Source: Phytophthora colocasiae
Taxonomy: Eukaryota; Oomycota; Peronosporomycetes; Peronosporales; Peronosporaceae
Assembly (NCBI GenBank): GCA_018806915.1
Contig: JAGKQI010000102.1
Location: 248,001-312,000 of the forward strand
Direction of reading: 5' to 3'
DNA length: 64,000 nucleotides
Part shown: positions 8,706 through 18,544 of the stretch, in pieces
Numbering within the stretch: position 1 is the stretch's first letter
How the letters are laid out: the number at the start of each line of letters is the position of its first letter
The notes under the pieces: model-generated
Seen by the model: only the letters and a program-made list of their open reading frames with translations
Database searches by the model: none
Told to the model about the DNA's origin: nothing
Made by a program: the position numbers and the translations under genes

Positions 8706-10484
8706 TTGCACGTAATAAGTAATATTCATAAAGAGACTACTATAGTACACTGGAAAGGATGCCTGTAAAATCAAATGGCGTTTGTGCGATTCAAATGCAT
8801 TCCTCCTTGCCTTTCATCTTCTGTACGTAGTACCTGGGATGTATTTATTAAAAGAGACAGATGTCCCCATATATTTTTTGGTCAACTCGATGGGGTTGAC
8901 ACCAGGTAACGGTGGAGAGTAGCTCTGGCCGGGATGAAGGCTAGTGGTCGACATAGGGGCGAACACTAGAACGGACATAGGAAGTCGTTAGCATAGCTAA
9001 GTGACATCAATGTACCTCACTGAAAAACGAAAACGAGATATCGCAGCTTCATTCTGTACACAACAGTCGAAATGCTGCTCTGACTGTAAACATCTATCCA
9101 GCAGCCAGAAAAATATGTTGGTCAATACACCCGCATTCACAAGGTTTTTGCTAGAAAACACATTTCCCCCTTTGTTTACACTTTACTTGTTGTGTAGGAG
9201 GGTTATGGCTTTGACAAGCTAGCAGATTCCACTGAAAAACGATCAATGCTAGTATCACTAAGCTAACCTGATGTCATCAAATATTTGCGCATGTGCTTGC
9301 TGTACATGTCGAAAAGTGGATTCTGCACAAAGTGAGACTTGCTTCGATATGCAATACCTTAGCCAAGCGTGCTGCATGCCTCATTCCCAACGAAATATGT
9401 AAACAAGCTCATAGCTTTGACAAGAAACTTGGCCAAAATTGAACATGCTTGTATTTTTCGTTGTGCTCGCAGCATGACAACCCGATGTCACGGCGACAGG
9501 ATTGCCAAGATGACGTTGAAGCTGCCGGTCTTTGAAACCAACATCGAAACGCGAGCAATCACCCCAAGCAGAAAACAACTGTACAGCTACTGTACGTATA
9601 GCCCGCGTCGCTGCTCCAGTGTGCATCACGAAGCGATGCAAGACCACCACCAAGTCCGATTGAGTGGATTGTGTTAATGAAACCATTCGGCATATCGATC
9701 GCCCACTGATTTTACTACAACGAACACGGACTGATGATTCAAGTAACCATGTGCTGAACCGCGGCTGCAAAGCGATCAACATGCAATCTGCAATCCGCCT
9801 GACGCACGCAAGATACACACGAATTTTTGGCATGCAATGAAATGCTTTTGCGAGCGAGACGTGCGTAGATACAATGGAGAATGCTCGCTCCAGTGTGCTG
9901 CAACATGATGACACACGAACCGAGAAACAGGCATCAACTACGTTACGGCTGGGACAGCGCTTGCAGCTGCAAATCCAAGCACGACAAGCGATCAGCATCT
10001 CAATCATGCTGAGGTGGCACCATGTGCATCGTTGGCTGTGCCTGCAACCAGGCGATGAAGCTCACGGTCAAGATATCGATAAGCACGGTACGCGGAATTG
10101 GTGCCTGTTTGCAATCCACTATATTTTGCGCGAATCGGATTTGCGGGCGTAGCTACATCATTTTTACGAGTAAACGCGGTATCAATAGAAAGCTTAGCAC
10201 GCACTGCGGCGAGCATCGTTTTTATTTTCACGAATCGGGCAGATAATCGCTTCAAAATGGTGCAAGTTGGAGCTGTTTGAGAAGGCCTGTGAGATTTTCG
10301 TACAATTTACCCTGTGTTAGCTGCTCTCGACTAAATTTTGCTTCGTTGAGTGAGAGCAAACTGTAAATTAATAGCCAATCAGTCAGAATGTTTGTGTAAA
10401 ACACATAAAACCTTGCTGTTGCATTCATTCAATGAATTTCATTGTGCCACCGCGATGGTGAGGTCTGCAGAGCACGGGGATCTG
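8706..10484. other. Intergenic; contains a diverged third copy of the CHGDRI repeat family
   Basis: No intact gene is supported in this 1.8 kb. At 9411-9560 on the plus strand, the translation around MTTRCHGDRIAK resembles the minus-strand translation MTMQCHGDRITK at 7078-7353 and 8456-8641, with a similar upstream LAKI/LGKI stretch. This is an older copy of the same family in opposite orientation. A 208-codon open frame on the minus strand at 9381-10007 overlaps it but is rich in Cys, Ser and Arg and looks non-coding. Confidence 0.45.
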
Positions 10485-10493
10485 ATAATTTTC

Positions 10494-10605
10494 GGGAAAA
10501 TCTATGGAGCTCGAGGTTACGGAGCTCGAGGTACCAAAAAATCATATGTGTTGACCAAAATAAAAATAGTCAAGACAAATTTTTATTTTAATTGCAAACG
10601 AATTA
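10494..10605 (+). repeat. MULE left terminal inverted repeat
   Basis: Pairs with 13469-13580 in reverse orientation with a few mismatches. Near the tip it carries an internal tandem of the word GGAGCTCGAGGT (around 10506 and 10521), which could be a repeated transposase-binding site. Confidence 0.92.
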
Positions 10606-10886
10606 ATTATCTCATAGCGGTTATGCTAGTGAATATTCTAGCGGTTATTCAATGAGTAGTGGTTATTCTAAGAGTACTATGGTGTTTATTATGGATCCAT
10701 TAGTTACATGTAGGCTGCATCGCATACTCATGAGATGTTTTGCTACTTTTCAGTATTCGGTTATGAAACCCACATGGCCTCCTTTTCAATATTTGGTTAT
10801 GAAACTCACGTGGCCTGTAAAACAAGGCGTGAAACCTACATTTGCCTTTGAGTTTTGCTCTTTTCAAGTGCATTCATTATTTGATT

Positions 10887-11399
10887 ATGGCTTCAACACC
10901 AACATCGGCACCACCTCCACCAACAACCTCGAGCTACATCATTCCGCCACCTCCGGAACAAGTATTTGACTCTTATGAAGAGGCAGAGACTGCCCTTCAC
11001 GCGTGGAATCGGCGCCAAGTTATTGACGTGACAAAGGCCCATAACAAGAAAAACAAGGCAAAAGAAATTCGACAACGTGATTTCCAATGCGACCACTACG
11101 GAAAAACCAAGAACACACGTCACATCCGAGAGGAAGATCGAGTTCGTACACAACGGGGAACAAGCAAAAGTGGGTGCAAGATAAAGATTCGTATTGAAGC
11201 GGTCGATGCGAACAATGTGACCGGAAGTTGGAAAATAGTCCATCTTAATGGATCCAACATCCACAACCACCCCGCCAAAGACTTTGCTGTAAAGTTTCGC
11301 AAATATATGACATTGCATTACGAATTTGTTCTTTTGTTTGAAGGAAAGCTAAGAATCGCATTGTCTATTTGTGCATACGCTAAAAACTACTACAGGTAG
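10887..11399 (+). CDS. FAR1-like/WRKY-GCM1-type DNA-binding fragment of a MULE protein
   Basis: A 170-codon frame starting MASTPTSAPPPP. After a Pro/Thr-rich leader, the segment from FDSYEEAETALHAWNRRQ to about IHNHPAKDF carries a Cys/His pattern (C-DHYG, GC, H-N-H) typical of the FAR1/MULE N-terminal DNA-binding domain. The remaining ~30 residues look unrelated, and the transposase catalytic domain is missing. The likely history is an internal deletion of a full MULE; the nested mariner lies 256 bp downstream. Whether any protein is made is unknown. I used the ATG nearest the domain rather than an upstream one 15 codons earlier. Confidence 0.6.
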   Translation: MASTPTSAPPPPTTSSYIIPPPPEQVFDSYEEAETALHAWNRRQVIDVTKAHNKKNKAKEIRQRDFQCDHYGKTKNTRHIREEDRVRTQRGTSKSGCKIKIRIEAVDANNVTGSWKIVHLNGSNIHNHPAKDFAVKFRKYMTLHYEFVLLFEGKLRIALSICAYAKNYYR

Positions 11400-11655
11400 C
11401 CAGCCTTATAGCGCACACAGCCGAAGCTTAGCGAATAACTCACACTACAATGGATTATACTTAAATAAGTACAGTCGGCGATGTTGATGCACAGTTCACA
11501 GTTCTTCGGCCCCGTGCTCACCTATCCAAAGCAATCCGATAATTCAAAAGTATCATCAACAGCCCTAATTAGCCTTGCAAGCAACCGAGAAATGATCCTG
11601 TGAGTTGTTTACAAAACTGACTGTGATAAATATACTTCTTCGCGCTACAGTATTA

Positions 11656-13357
11656 CTACCTCCGTGCGGAAAATGATGAGCATTTCCAATTGTATTACAT
11701 CCTGTTCAGAATCTATACCTTGCAAATCTGATCATGTTTTGAATTTCGAATCTCCCGCCCAATCTTCCCGCTGGACCTCCCCTCATCACTTTAAAACCGG
11801 AGAGGCGATGAGCAGATCGGAGGCGTCTGACGAAGAGCGCCAAGCAGTGTGGGAGATGCTGCTTCTTTACAGCAACGGAGGGGTGCTCAGGCACGGCGAT
11901 ATCGGGCGGACAGCTGCCTATTTTGATCTAAACCGCTGCGCTGTTTCTCGCATTTGGGAGCAGGGTATCCGGTCAATGGGAGACCGGGTAGCAGCGGTAG
12001 TCAAGTCGAGAAAACACTCCCGAGGGCGAAAGAAGAAGAACCGCATGGAGTTGTGCAATTGCCTCGCCGAAGTGCCAGTAAATGACCGTGAGCACCAGCG
12101 TGCTATACAACAGGGGTCTGGCGTGAGCTCATATCTCGTGCAACAACTCGTGAAGGAGGGCTTCCTACGCCGTGCGCCAAGACAAACTCGTCCACTGCTT
12201 ACCCCTTTGCATTGCCTCAAGAGGCTCCAGTTCTGCATGGATCATGTGACCCCTCAGTTTGATGGAACCTACAAGTTCGACGCAATGCACGACGTGGTTC
12301 ACATCGACGAAAAGTGGTTTTACGTGAAGAAGATCGGACAGCACGTGTATGTGCTCACAGGGAAAGATGGGTGCCCTACAGAAGATCCTCCCGTCCAGGC
12401 TGTTCAAAGCAAGCGCTACATTACTAAAGTTATGTTTCTCTGTGCGGTTGCGCGTCCACGCGGTGATTGGGACGGCTAAGTCGGCATTTGGCCGGTAGTG
12501 GAGACGTACATTACGCAGCGACGGAGTGTCAATCGACCGGCTGGTGTTGAAGAGACGCGTCCTGTGTCGATGACACGCGAGATATCGCGTCGGATGCTGG
12601 TTAACGACGTCATCCCAGCTATCAAGGCCAAGTGGCCGCAAGAGCAGAAGCATCTCCCGATAAAAGTTCAGCAGGATAATGCTCGCCCTCATGTCCTGGA
12701 GGACGATCCCGTGGTAGCTGCGGCAGGATGCTCTGATGGCTGGACGATCAAGCTTGTGAACCAGCCTGCTCAGAGCCCCGATTTGAACTGCCTGGACCTA
12801 GGCTTCTTCAACAGCATTCAGTCTCTGCAGTCGAAAACGATTCCACGAACATCTGACGATCTTATCAAGGAGGTGGAGCTGTCGTTCCAAGAATCAACGG
12901 CTGTCTCGCTTCACAAGACCTTTCTTACTCTGCAGCACGTAATGGAGCAGATACTGAAGCATGAAGGCCGCAACAACTATCGACTCGGGCATTTGCACAA
13001 GGAAAAGCTGATACGTGCCGATAAGTTGCCGATTTCGCTGCCTTGCGACGTATTAACGCTTGCCATAGCACAGCAGGCGGCTATGGCACTCTCCTTTTCT
13101 GTATTGACAACTCCTGTTGATGTTCCAGACGCATTAACTGCTCGTGAGACGTCAACGACGTCTGAGTTTGATCCGTTTTACTACTAGAAGTATTTCTAAT
13201 GTGGCGGAGCACGTACGCTAACAGATTTCTTTTGGTTTTGTCAGCAGCTCAACACAAACGCATAGCTTCTCTGCAAATCTAATAACTCCCCAAAACAACG
13301 AGGCGGAGCGCTGCGCGATTTTTTTTAAAATGCTCATCATTTTCCGCACGGAGGTAG
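11656..13357. mobile_element. Tc1/mariner-type transposon nested in the MULE
   Basis: The ends carry 30-bp perfect terminal inverted repeats beginning CTACCTCCGTGCGG (11656-11685 and 13328-13357), flanked on both sides by the dinucleotide TA (11654-11655 and 13358-13359), the Tc1/mariner target. The element is 1702 bp and encodes one transposase frame with a single internal stop. The perfect TIRs suggest it is younger than, or as young as, the MULE it entered. Confidence 0.93.
11808..13187 (+). pseudogene. Mariner-type DDE/D transposase with one premature stop
   Basis: The frame is 460 codons long and continuous except for one TAA at 12477-12479. An N-terminal helix-turn-helix-like region (residues about 10-75) is followed by the catalytic signatures VVHIDEKWFY (first Asp), QQDNARPH (second Asp) and SPDLNCLDLGFF (third acidic position). 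The sequence right after the stop (VGIWPVVETY) keeps the family pattern in the same frame, so this is a point nonsense change, not a frameshift. The frame could be translated only as a fragment or by readthrough. The gene fills most of the element. Confidence 0.9.
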
Positions 13358-13589
13358 TATACATTTTAATGGAGTCCACGTACAACAGCGACATACTAAG
13401 CTTCCTCTGGTTTGCCCAATTCTCCGAATTAAATATCGTATTAACCCTTTGACAATAACTGTCGGATTTAATTCATTTGCAATTAAAATAAAAATTTGTG
13501 TTGACTTTTTTTATTTTGGTCAACACATATGATTTTTTGGTACCTCGAGCTCCGTAACCTCGAGCTCCATAGATTTTCCCATAATTTTC

Positions 13590-15135
13590 GGGTGACCTTG
13601 AAGTTGTCAACGCAGGGCTCTGGTAGTTTGGCTGTGCCGGGTCATGCGGTAGCATCGAGGGCAGCACCAGCACTGGTAGATGTAGCACAGCAGCTCAAAG
13701 CCCTCCCATCATTGGTCAGCACTGCAAGACCCACCACAACGTGTGCCTATCGACACTTGAATTTGCGCGGAGGAGGAGCCCTCGTCGAGGACAGGCCGCT
13801 GAAGTAAGATGGAGTGCATATTGTTCGAAAAAGTGGCAAGTAATGTTAAACGTGTTTGGATCGGTGTACGTCACCGCATCGAACTTTACGCCTGCTGCCA
13901 GCAAACGCGCCCGCAACTGGGACGGCGCAGCGGTCGATACTAGAGGGGCGATCCTTACCCTTTTGGTGTGATCTCACAGCGGACTCTGCAGTGCGTCGTT
14001 CGGCGTTGCGGTGTCTGCTGCAGCTTGCAAGCGCAGAGGAGTCCACTGAGGAGACCTTCGTGGGCGGTTCAACGTGATAAAAACCCATGCCTGGCTGCTG
14101 TTCAGTGCCATTTTATTTTGGCGCACGCTGATTGGGTGAATTTTAGTCGCTTTTGGGGTGACAGTAGCGTCATTCGGGTTCACTATAACTGCAACGGTTA
14201 CGCCGCGGGCCAATCAGCGCGCGCCAAGTTTAAAACACGCGCGTATTTCTCATTTGGCCCCACTATGAAGCGTGCCAACCGTTTTGGTTTTCTCCCCTAA
14301 TCGCGTGCGTCAGCGCCAAGGTGCTGCTTCGAAAACGCCCTTTCGGGGCTGCGGGCAATCCGATTTCAGTGTGGAATCGCTAGGTACCAGCCGCCCAGCG
14401 CGATTTCAACGCGCGTGTCTGCGGATCCCTCGCGTGAGCTATGCCAGGGTTGAATTGTCCAGCGGCGTTTTGGCGGGCTGGCGCGGCGAGTTAGCAGTTC
14501 GCTTTACACGTAAAGACGGCGGAGATTCCCAACGCTTTTCAGGCGGCGGTGATGTGGAGCCACTGCCTCGCAGATGGGACCTCTGTTGCAGTTGGGCTCT
14601 TAGCAACGCATCCTTTTTGCTTTCATCGCTAAAACGCGCACAGCATACTGGGCGCAAGTGACTTCGTAAAACCGCAACCGCGACAGTTTGACAACCCACA
14701 AGGTTTAAAACCCTAGCTTTTTGTGGGCGCAGCGGCGATTTGCCTAAGCATTTCTTATCGCGGAGGGTGCCCTTCGACGCTTTTCGTAGGTAGCGGTCAC
14801 TTGTTCCATCTTTCCAGCACCCGCTTTCGGCTTTATCCGCCTTCCCAGCGGCGACTTCATTGTTGATTTTGCCCCCGAGCCCGCATCAACAAAACAAACG
14901 TATTTATCCGGTAAATCGCTGTTGCACGTCCGTTTCAGCACTCCAGCCCAAGCCGTTTCTGTCTGTGCAGCGCCTTCCAGCTGTGACGAGAAGAAATTAC
15001 GAGAAGCCTCCGCCGTCGTTGACGTTCCCGAGCTTCATTCACCCCGAGCATTCACTTCCGCTTTTCCCGTGTGTCGGCCACTTGCTTCAACCAGCCGCAA
15101 ACACTCCTAACTAACTCCTCCGAAATCCTAGCGAT
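13590..15135. other. Long upstream region of the phosphatase gene
   Basis: About 1.5 kb with several short overlapping ORFs on both strands and none with a recognisable domain. GC-rich stretches with CCAAT/ATTGG boxes near 14131 and 14211 and CG-rich words such as GCGCGCGCC near 14217-14226 suggest promoter sequence rather than coding sequence. Confidence 0.4.
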
Positions 15136-15849
15136 ATGAGCGCCACCGTCGTTCAGTACCCTGTTGAGCCTCGCGTATCGCGCCCGCGGCTCGCAGACGA
15201 GGTGTCTGCCGCCAAAAAGCGCAGCAGCTCACACGTGCGATCGCCATCCGAGAGGATCGCGCTGGTGCTCGACATGGACGAGTGCCTCGTGCACAGCAAA
15301 TTCCAAAACGAGGTCGAGTACCGCCAGGCCGAGTACCGACCGGAGCAACTAGAGGAGTATAGCGACTCGTTCGAGATTGTCATGGACGACGGCGAGCGCG
15401 CGGTAGTCAACAAGCGGCCTGGTCTCGACCGCTTCCTCGAGGAGGCCGCCAAGCATTATGACGTATACGTGTTCACGGCCGGCCTTGAGGCCTACGGCAA
15501 GCCCATTCTGGACCAACTAGACCCCAAGGGTAACCTTTTCGCTGGCCGTTTCTTCCGTGAGTCGTGCCAACAGCGCAAGGGTATGTTCCTAAAGGACCTG
15601 AGCGTGGTGCGAGGAGGTGATCTTTCGCGCGTCATTCTCGTAGATAACAACCCCGTGTCGTTCCTAATGCAACCCAGCAATGGTATCCCCGTGCCGAGTT
15701 TCTATGACGACGTCAACGATCGGACACTCGAGTCATTGAGCAAGGTGTTGGCAAGTCTACAAGACGTTGAAGATGTCCGTCCGCGGCTGCATCAGCTCTT
15801 CCGTCTGGCCGATCTTCTGGCTGAGCACCAGCGTGTTATCCTCGGGTGA
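15136..15849 (+). CDS. FCP1/SCP-type (NIF domain) HAD phosphatase
   Basis: A single exon of 237 residues. The HAD motif I is LVLDMDECLVHS (Asp46 and Asp48), followed by a long insertion with RPGLDRFLEEAAKHYDVYVFTAGLEAY, RFFRESCQQRKGMFLKDLSVV and VILVDNNPVSF near residue 175. This order is that of the small CTD phosphatases (SCP/NIF, related to FCP1 and Dullard), which use the first Asp as nucleophile to dephosphorylate Ser residues, classically on the RNA polymerase II tail. The usual motif is DLDETL; here the Thr is Cys. No transmembrane segment or BRCT domain is present, so it is the short soluble type. Substrate unknown. Confidence 0.92.
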   Translation: MSATVVQYPVEPRVSRPRLADEVSAAKKRSSSHVRSPSERIALVLDMDECLVHSKFQNEVEYRQAEYRPEQLEEYSDSFEIVMDDGERAVVNKRPGLDRFLEEAAKHYDVYVFTAGLEAYGKPILDQLDPKGNLFAGRFFRESCQQRKGMFLKDLSVVRGGDLSRVILVDNNPVSFLMQPSNGIPVPSFYDDVNDRTLESLSKVLASLQDVEDVRPRLHQLFRLADLLAEHQRVILG

Positions 15850-16591
15850 ACAAGTGTGAATTACAGTGCCGTTCTCTCCATGGTGGATATGAGTGGGAAT
15901 GGATGGACCAAGTGGGGCCTACGAGCCTCCGACGTATCAGTAGCAAGTATATAAGCCAAGGTGCCGTGCAGTATCGTGAAAAAGTACGAGGTGAAAATTA
16001 GATAGCCGCTATATTTAAGAGCAACCAAGACACCGAAGGGGGGTAAGAAGCCGCCCCTTTCAGAAGAGAGACACACAAAAATCCAATGTATCTTACATCT
16101 CCTGTTGCTTGCTGCCCTTCCTAAACCTCCTGCTTAGTACAGGCTGTTAGCCTCTTCTTCATTACGTATGAGCCTTTGGCTGTCAGGAGGAGAAGGCGTA
16201 CGGAACATACCTATTACACTGTAATTTACAGTTACAGTACCACAGAGTCACATCTTCTATATTGAAGCACGAATACATTCGTTTCAACTGGAAAATCAGG
16301 GTACCAGAGCTACACAGCGCCTTTCACCAGACACTCTGTCTCAAATAGACAGCAGCTTCTTGCTTTCTGCTTCGCCGAAGCTTTTAACCAGAACTCAGAG
16401 AGAGTCCAGACCAGGCCTAATGGATGGCGACGGCATCGATACTGGAGACGGACGAACCGTCGCGGTAGCTTGAAGCTAAAATCTGGGAAAGGGCGGTGAT
16501 GCGCGTGTCAATACGCCGTACCGTATACATCCACACAAATGCGATTTCACTTTCGTACTTAGTATTACAGCCTCCAACTTCGCAGTGGACG
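15850..16591. other. Intergenic
   Basis: About 740 bp with no supported gene. It holds the phosphatase 3' region and the promoter and leader of the BCL7-like gene. A possible intron acceptor (TATTACAG) sits at about 16563-16570 just before the start codon used below, so a 5' untranslated exon may lie here. Confidence 0.4.
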
Positions 16592-17803
16592 ATGTCAGCA
16601 CGAACGTCACGGCGCTCTCATGCAGGAGCGTACGGCGCGTTGCCAGGCACCCCCATCTCGGAGATCCGCACGCGCAAATGGAGCAAGCAGCTTAAGGCTG
16701 TTGGGCATTTGTCTATCCCCAAGTGGGTCCCAGGTACGGCGCTACAAACCGGCAGCAGTTGGAGGAGTCGAATGCAATATACTAACGTGATACCTTGTTG
16801 TTATTGCGCCCTTTAGACCAGGAGGTTAAATACTGGGCTTGCCTAGAGCGATAATAGTCTAAAGTTGTGCTGAACTCGTCGTTATGTATGTACAGAACCC
16901 GACGGAGGCGCTGCAGAAGGGATCATCCAAGAAGTCAAAGGGTGAGTATGTCGTTGGCCATTCAATCGTACACGTAGTAAATTCGTATATGGGATCGCTT
17001 ACCTATTTACTGTCTGATTTATAACTGTAGGACGCAAACGTGGTGCGGGTGATGTTGGGCGCATGACTCGTAGTGTTCGGCAACATCTCGATGCGCCGTT
17101 GGAGTTGCTCTCCGAGTATCCTGTGCGAGTGGTGAGTTGGCTGTTGATATTTACGAAATATTAAGGGTTGCAACAATTAATATATAGTTGATATGGCCAG
17201 CACTCATCGCGGCAGTCGTCTCCAGCTCGGGGTACGACTGGGCCGACCCCATTAGCGCGAACTCTAGTGCCGATGCCACTATCTGATACTGCTGCACCAG
17301 TTGATGGTGCCGTCGCCCTAGCACAAGGTCATCCTCAAAGCGTACCAACTCCAGTTCAAGAGCAAATCAAGCATGAAAATGTAGTTACTGCTACTGTTGC
17401 GCAAGCGCATACCGTTCAACCGGTACCTGATGCTGCGTTGAAAACGGAAGCTGCACCGATGGCTTCTGCTTTCACTGTGCCAACTTCGTCAATACTCCCG
17501 ATGATGCCGCCTGTATCCAACCAAATGATGGCGGAAGTCCCATCTGATGAGCAGTTGGAGTTGGCTCTCGACGATCTTCCGATGCTGACTGCTGAGGACA
17601 GCTTCAGCTTGGATGCATTGGACCCTGTTTCCCTGCCAACCCCAGCACCTACAGGAGTCCCTCCAGCGAGTATGCGCCACTCCAGTGGTACTAATTCGGC
17701 CTTGGTTAGCGAAGACGAAGCGTCAGCCAACTCTGGATCGTCAATGCCGTCTGCTTCTCCGCAGTCTTCGCCTGGAATGATGTCGCGCTCGCCATCACCC
17801 TAA
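16592..17803 (+). CDS. BCL7-like protein (candidate SWI/SNF subunit)
   Basis: Probable exons are 16592-16733, 16896-16941, one starting at 17031 or 17074 and ending at 17131, and 17201-17803. The N-terminus contains RTRKW and, 12 residues on, PKWVP, the spacing and pattern of the conserved N-terminal block of BCL7 proteins (RKW...FKWVP), which bind chromatin as SWI/SNF subunits. The second half is Pro/Ala/Ser/Thr-rich and acidic, hence probably disordered, with ELALDDLPML as a possible short motif. The frames of the first two junctions do not all agree with the strongest splice sites: either exon 3 starts at 17074 or exon 1 ends earlier. The family call rests on a short block and is tentative. 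Confidence 0.5.
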
Positions 17804-17912
17804 GCTCAACTAGGTATCAGTGGAGATGAAGATAAATGCCAAGGGTAATTTGATTCAGGACGTATTTTGGTATGCGTGCATATTCTAAGTTATACGTCGC
17901 TAATAGTCGGAA

Positions 17913-18446
17913 TTACTTCCGTAAAAGTCCCCGTGCTAGTATCTGAAGCTCGGTCATCTCGGCAGTCTGAACACCAAGAAATTTTTTTGTGAGATTATCG
18001 AGTTTACACTGCAAATGGCGCTCGAAATGACAGTTGTCATTTGCTTACGTACAAGTTCATTATGGCGCGTGTTTCGACGTAACATGAACCGAGCGAGGTG
18101 GTCGAGCGGTCGGATTGGATGTACAGCTTCTTGTCCTTCTTCATCTTGCTCTTCACTTGCCTCCACAGCTTTTAGCAAGTGAACAATGCCTACAATGACA
18201 TACCAGCAGGTCAATAAGTAGCACCTCGATCTCGACAACAGCATCATTCAATTTAAAGGTTACGTTACCTGGTACCAAGACGGGTAGAACCTGCTCAATA
18301 ACAATCTCCAGTTCCTTGGGTGTGGATGCACGGTTCTCCATATTCTTCAGCAGAGCTACAACAAAATCACGTGAAGCTGTCTGCTCTGCTTGAAGTCCCA
18401 TTCGTGCCAGGCAAAAAAGTGCCAAACTAAAATATGTAGCCATCAC
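17913..18446 (-). CDS. Small three-exon protein, function not recognised
   Basis: Exons 18269-18446, 18053-18189 and 17913-17966 join in frame through GTAACG, GTACGT donors and TTGTAG, TTCAG acceptors to give 122 residues. The N-terminal ~20 residues are mildly hydrophobic; the remainder is helical with an acidic patch EASEEQDEEGQE and then HPIRPLDHLARFMLRRN, which loosely resembles the NPIEFLA core of Dpy-30-type dimerisation domains. That resemblance is too weak to name it. It is divergent from the tRNase Z gene, with only 98 bp between start codons. Confidence 0.65.
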
Positions 18447-18544
18447 GCTAAAAAAAAAGTGAAGCCATGTACTCCATTTAATTCCGAATTAATGTAGTCT
18501 CAGATTTCTGAGTCCGAGTATCGTCTCCATTCGCTTTGACAAAC
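18447..18544. promoter_or_regulatory. Compact bidirectional promoter
   Basis: Only 98 bp separate the start codons of the small protein (minus) and tRNase Z (plus), so both genes must share this region, and probably overlapping 5' leaders. It has an A run (18450-18458) and AT-rich sequence but no motif I can name. Confidence 0.5.

Larger units (their letters stand above)
10494..13580. mobile_element. Mutator-like (MULE) DNA transposon with nested mariner
   Basis: The element is bounded by long terminal inverted repeats of about 112 bp (10494-10605 and 13469-13580), each starting GGGAAAATCTATGGAGCTCG. Immediate 9-bp direct repeats, ATAATTTTC, lie at 10485-10493 and 13581-13589. A 9-bp target duplication with long TIRs is the MULE signature. 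Without the nested mariner element it is about 1.38 kb. It keeps one ORF with a FAR1-like DNA-binding region but no transposase core, so it is non-autonomous. Confidence 0.93.

Noticed and set aside
9381..10007. A 208-codon minus-strand ORF
   Set aside because: Cys/Ser/Arg-rich composition, no domain, and it overlaps the plus-strand CHGDRI remnant; looks like chance.
13529..13807. A 92-codon plus-strand ORF at the right MULE end
   Set aside because: Its first third is MULE TIR sequence; the remainder has no recognisable protein features. Joining both MULE flanks does not produce a longer frame either.
14272..14661. A 129-codon ORF upstream of the phosphatase
   Set aside because: Arg/Gly/Ser-rich, GC-driven open frame with no start context or domain; treated as promoter sequence.
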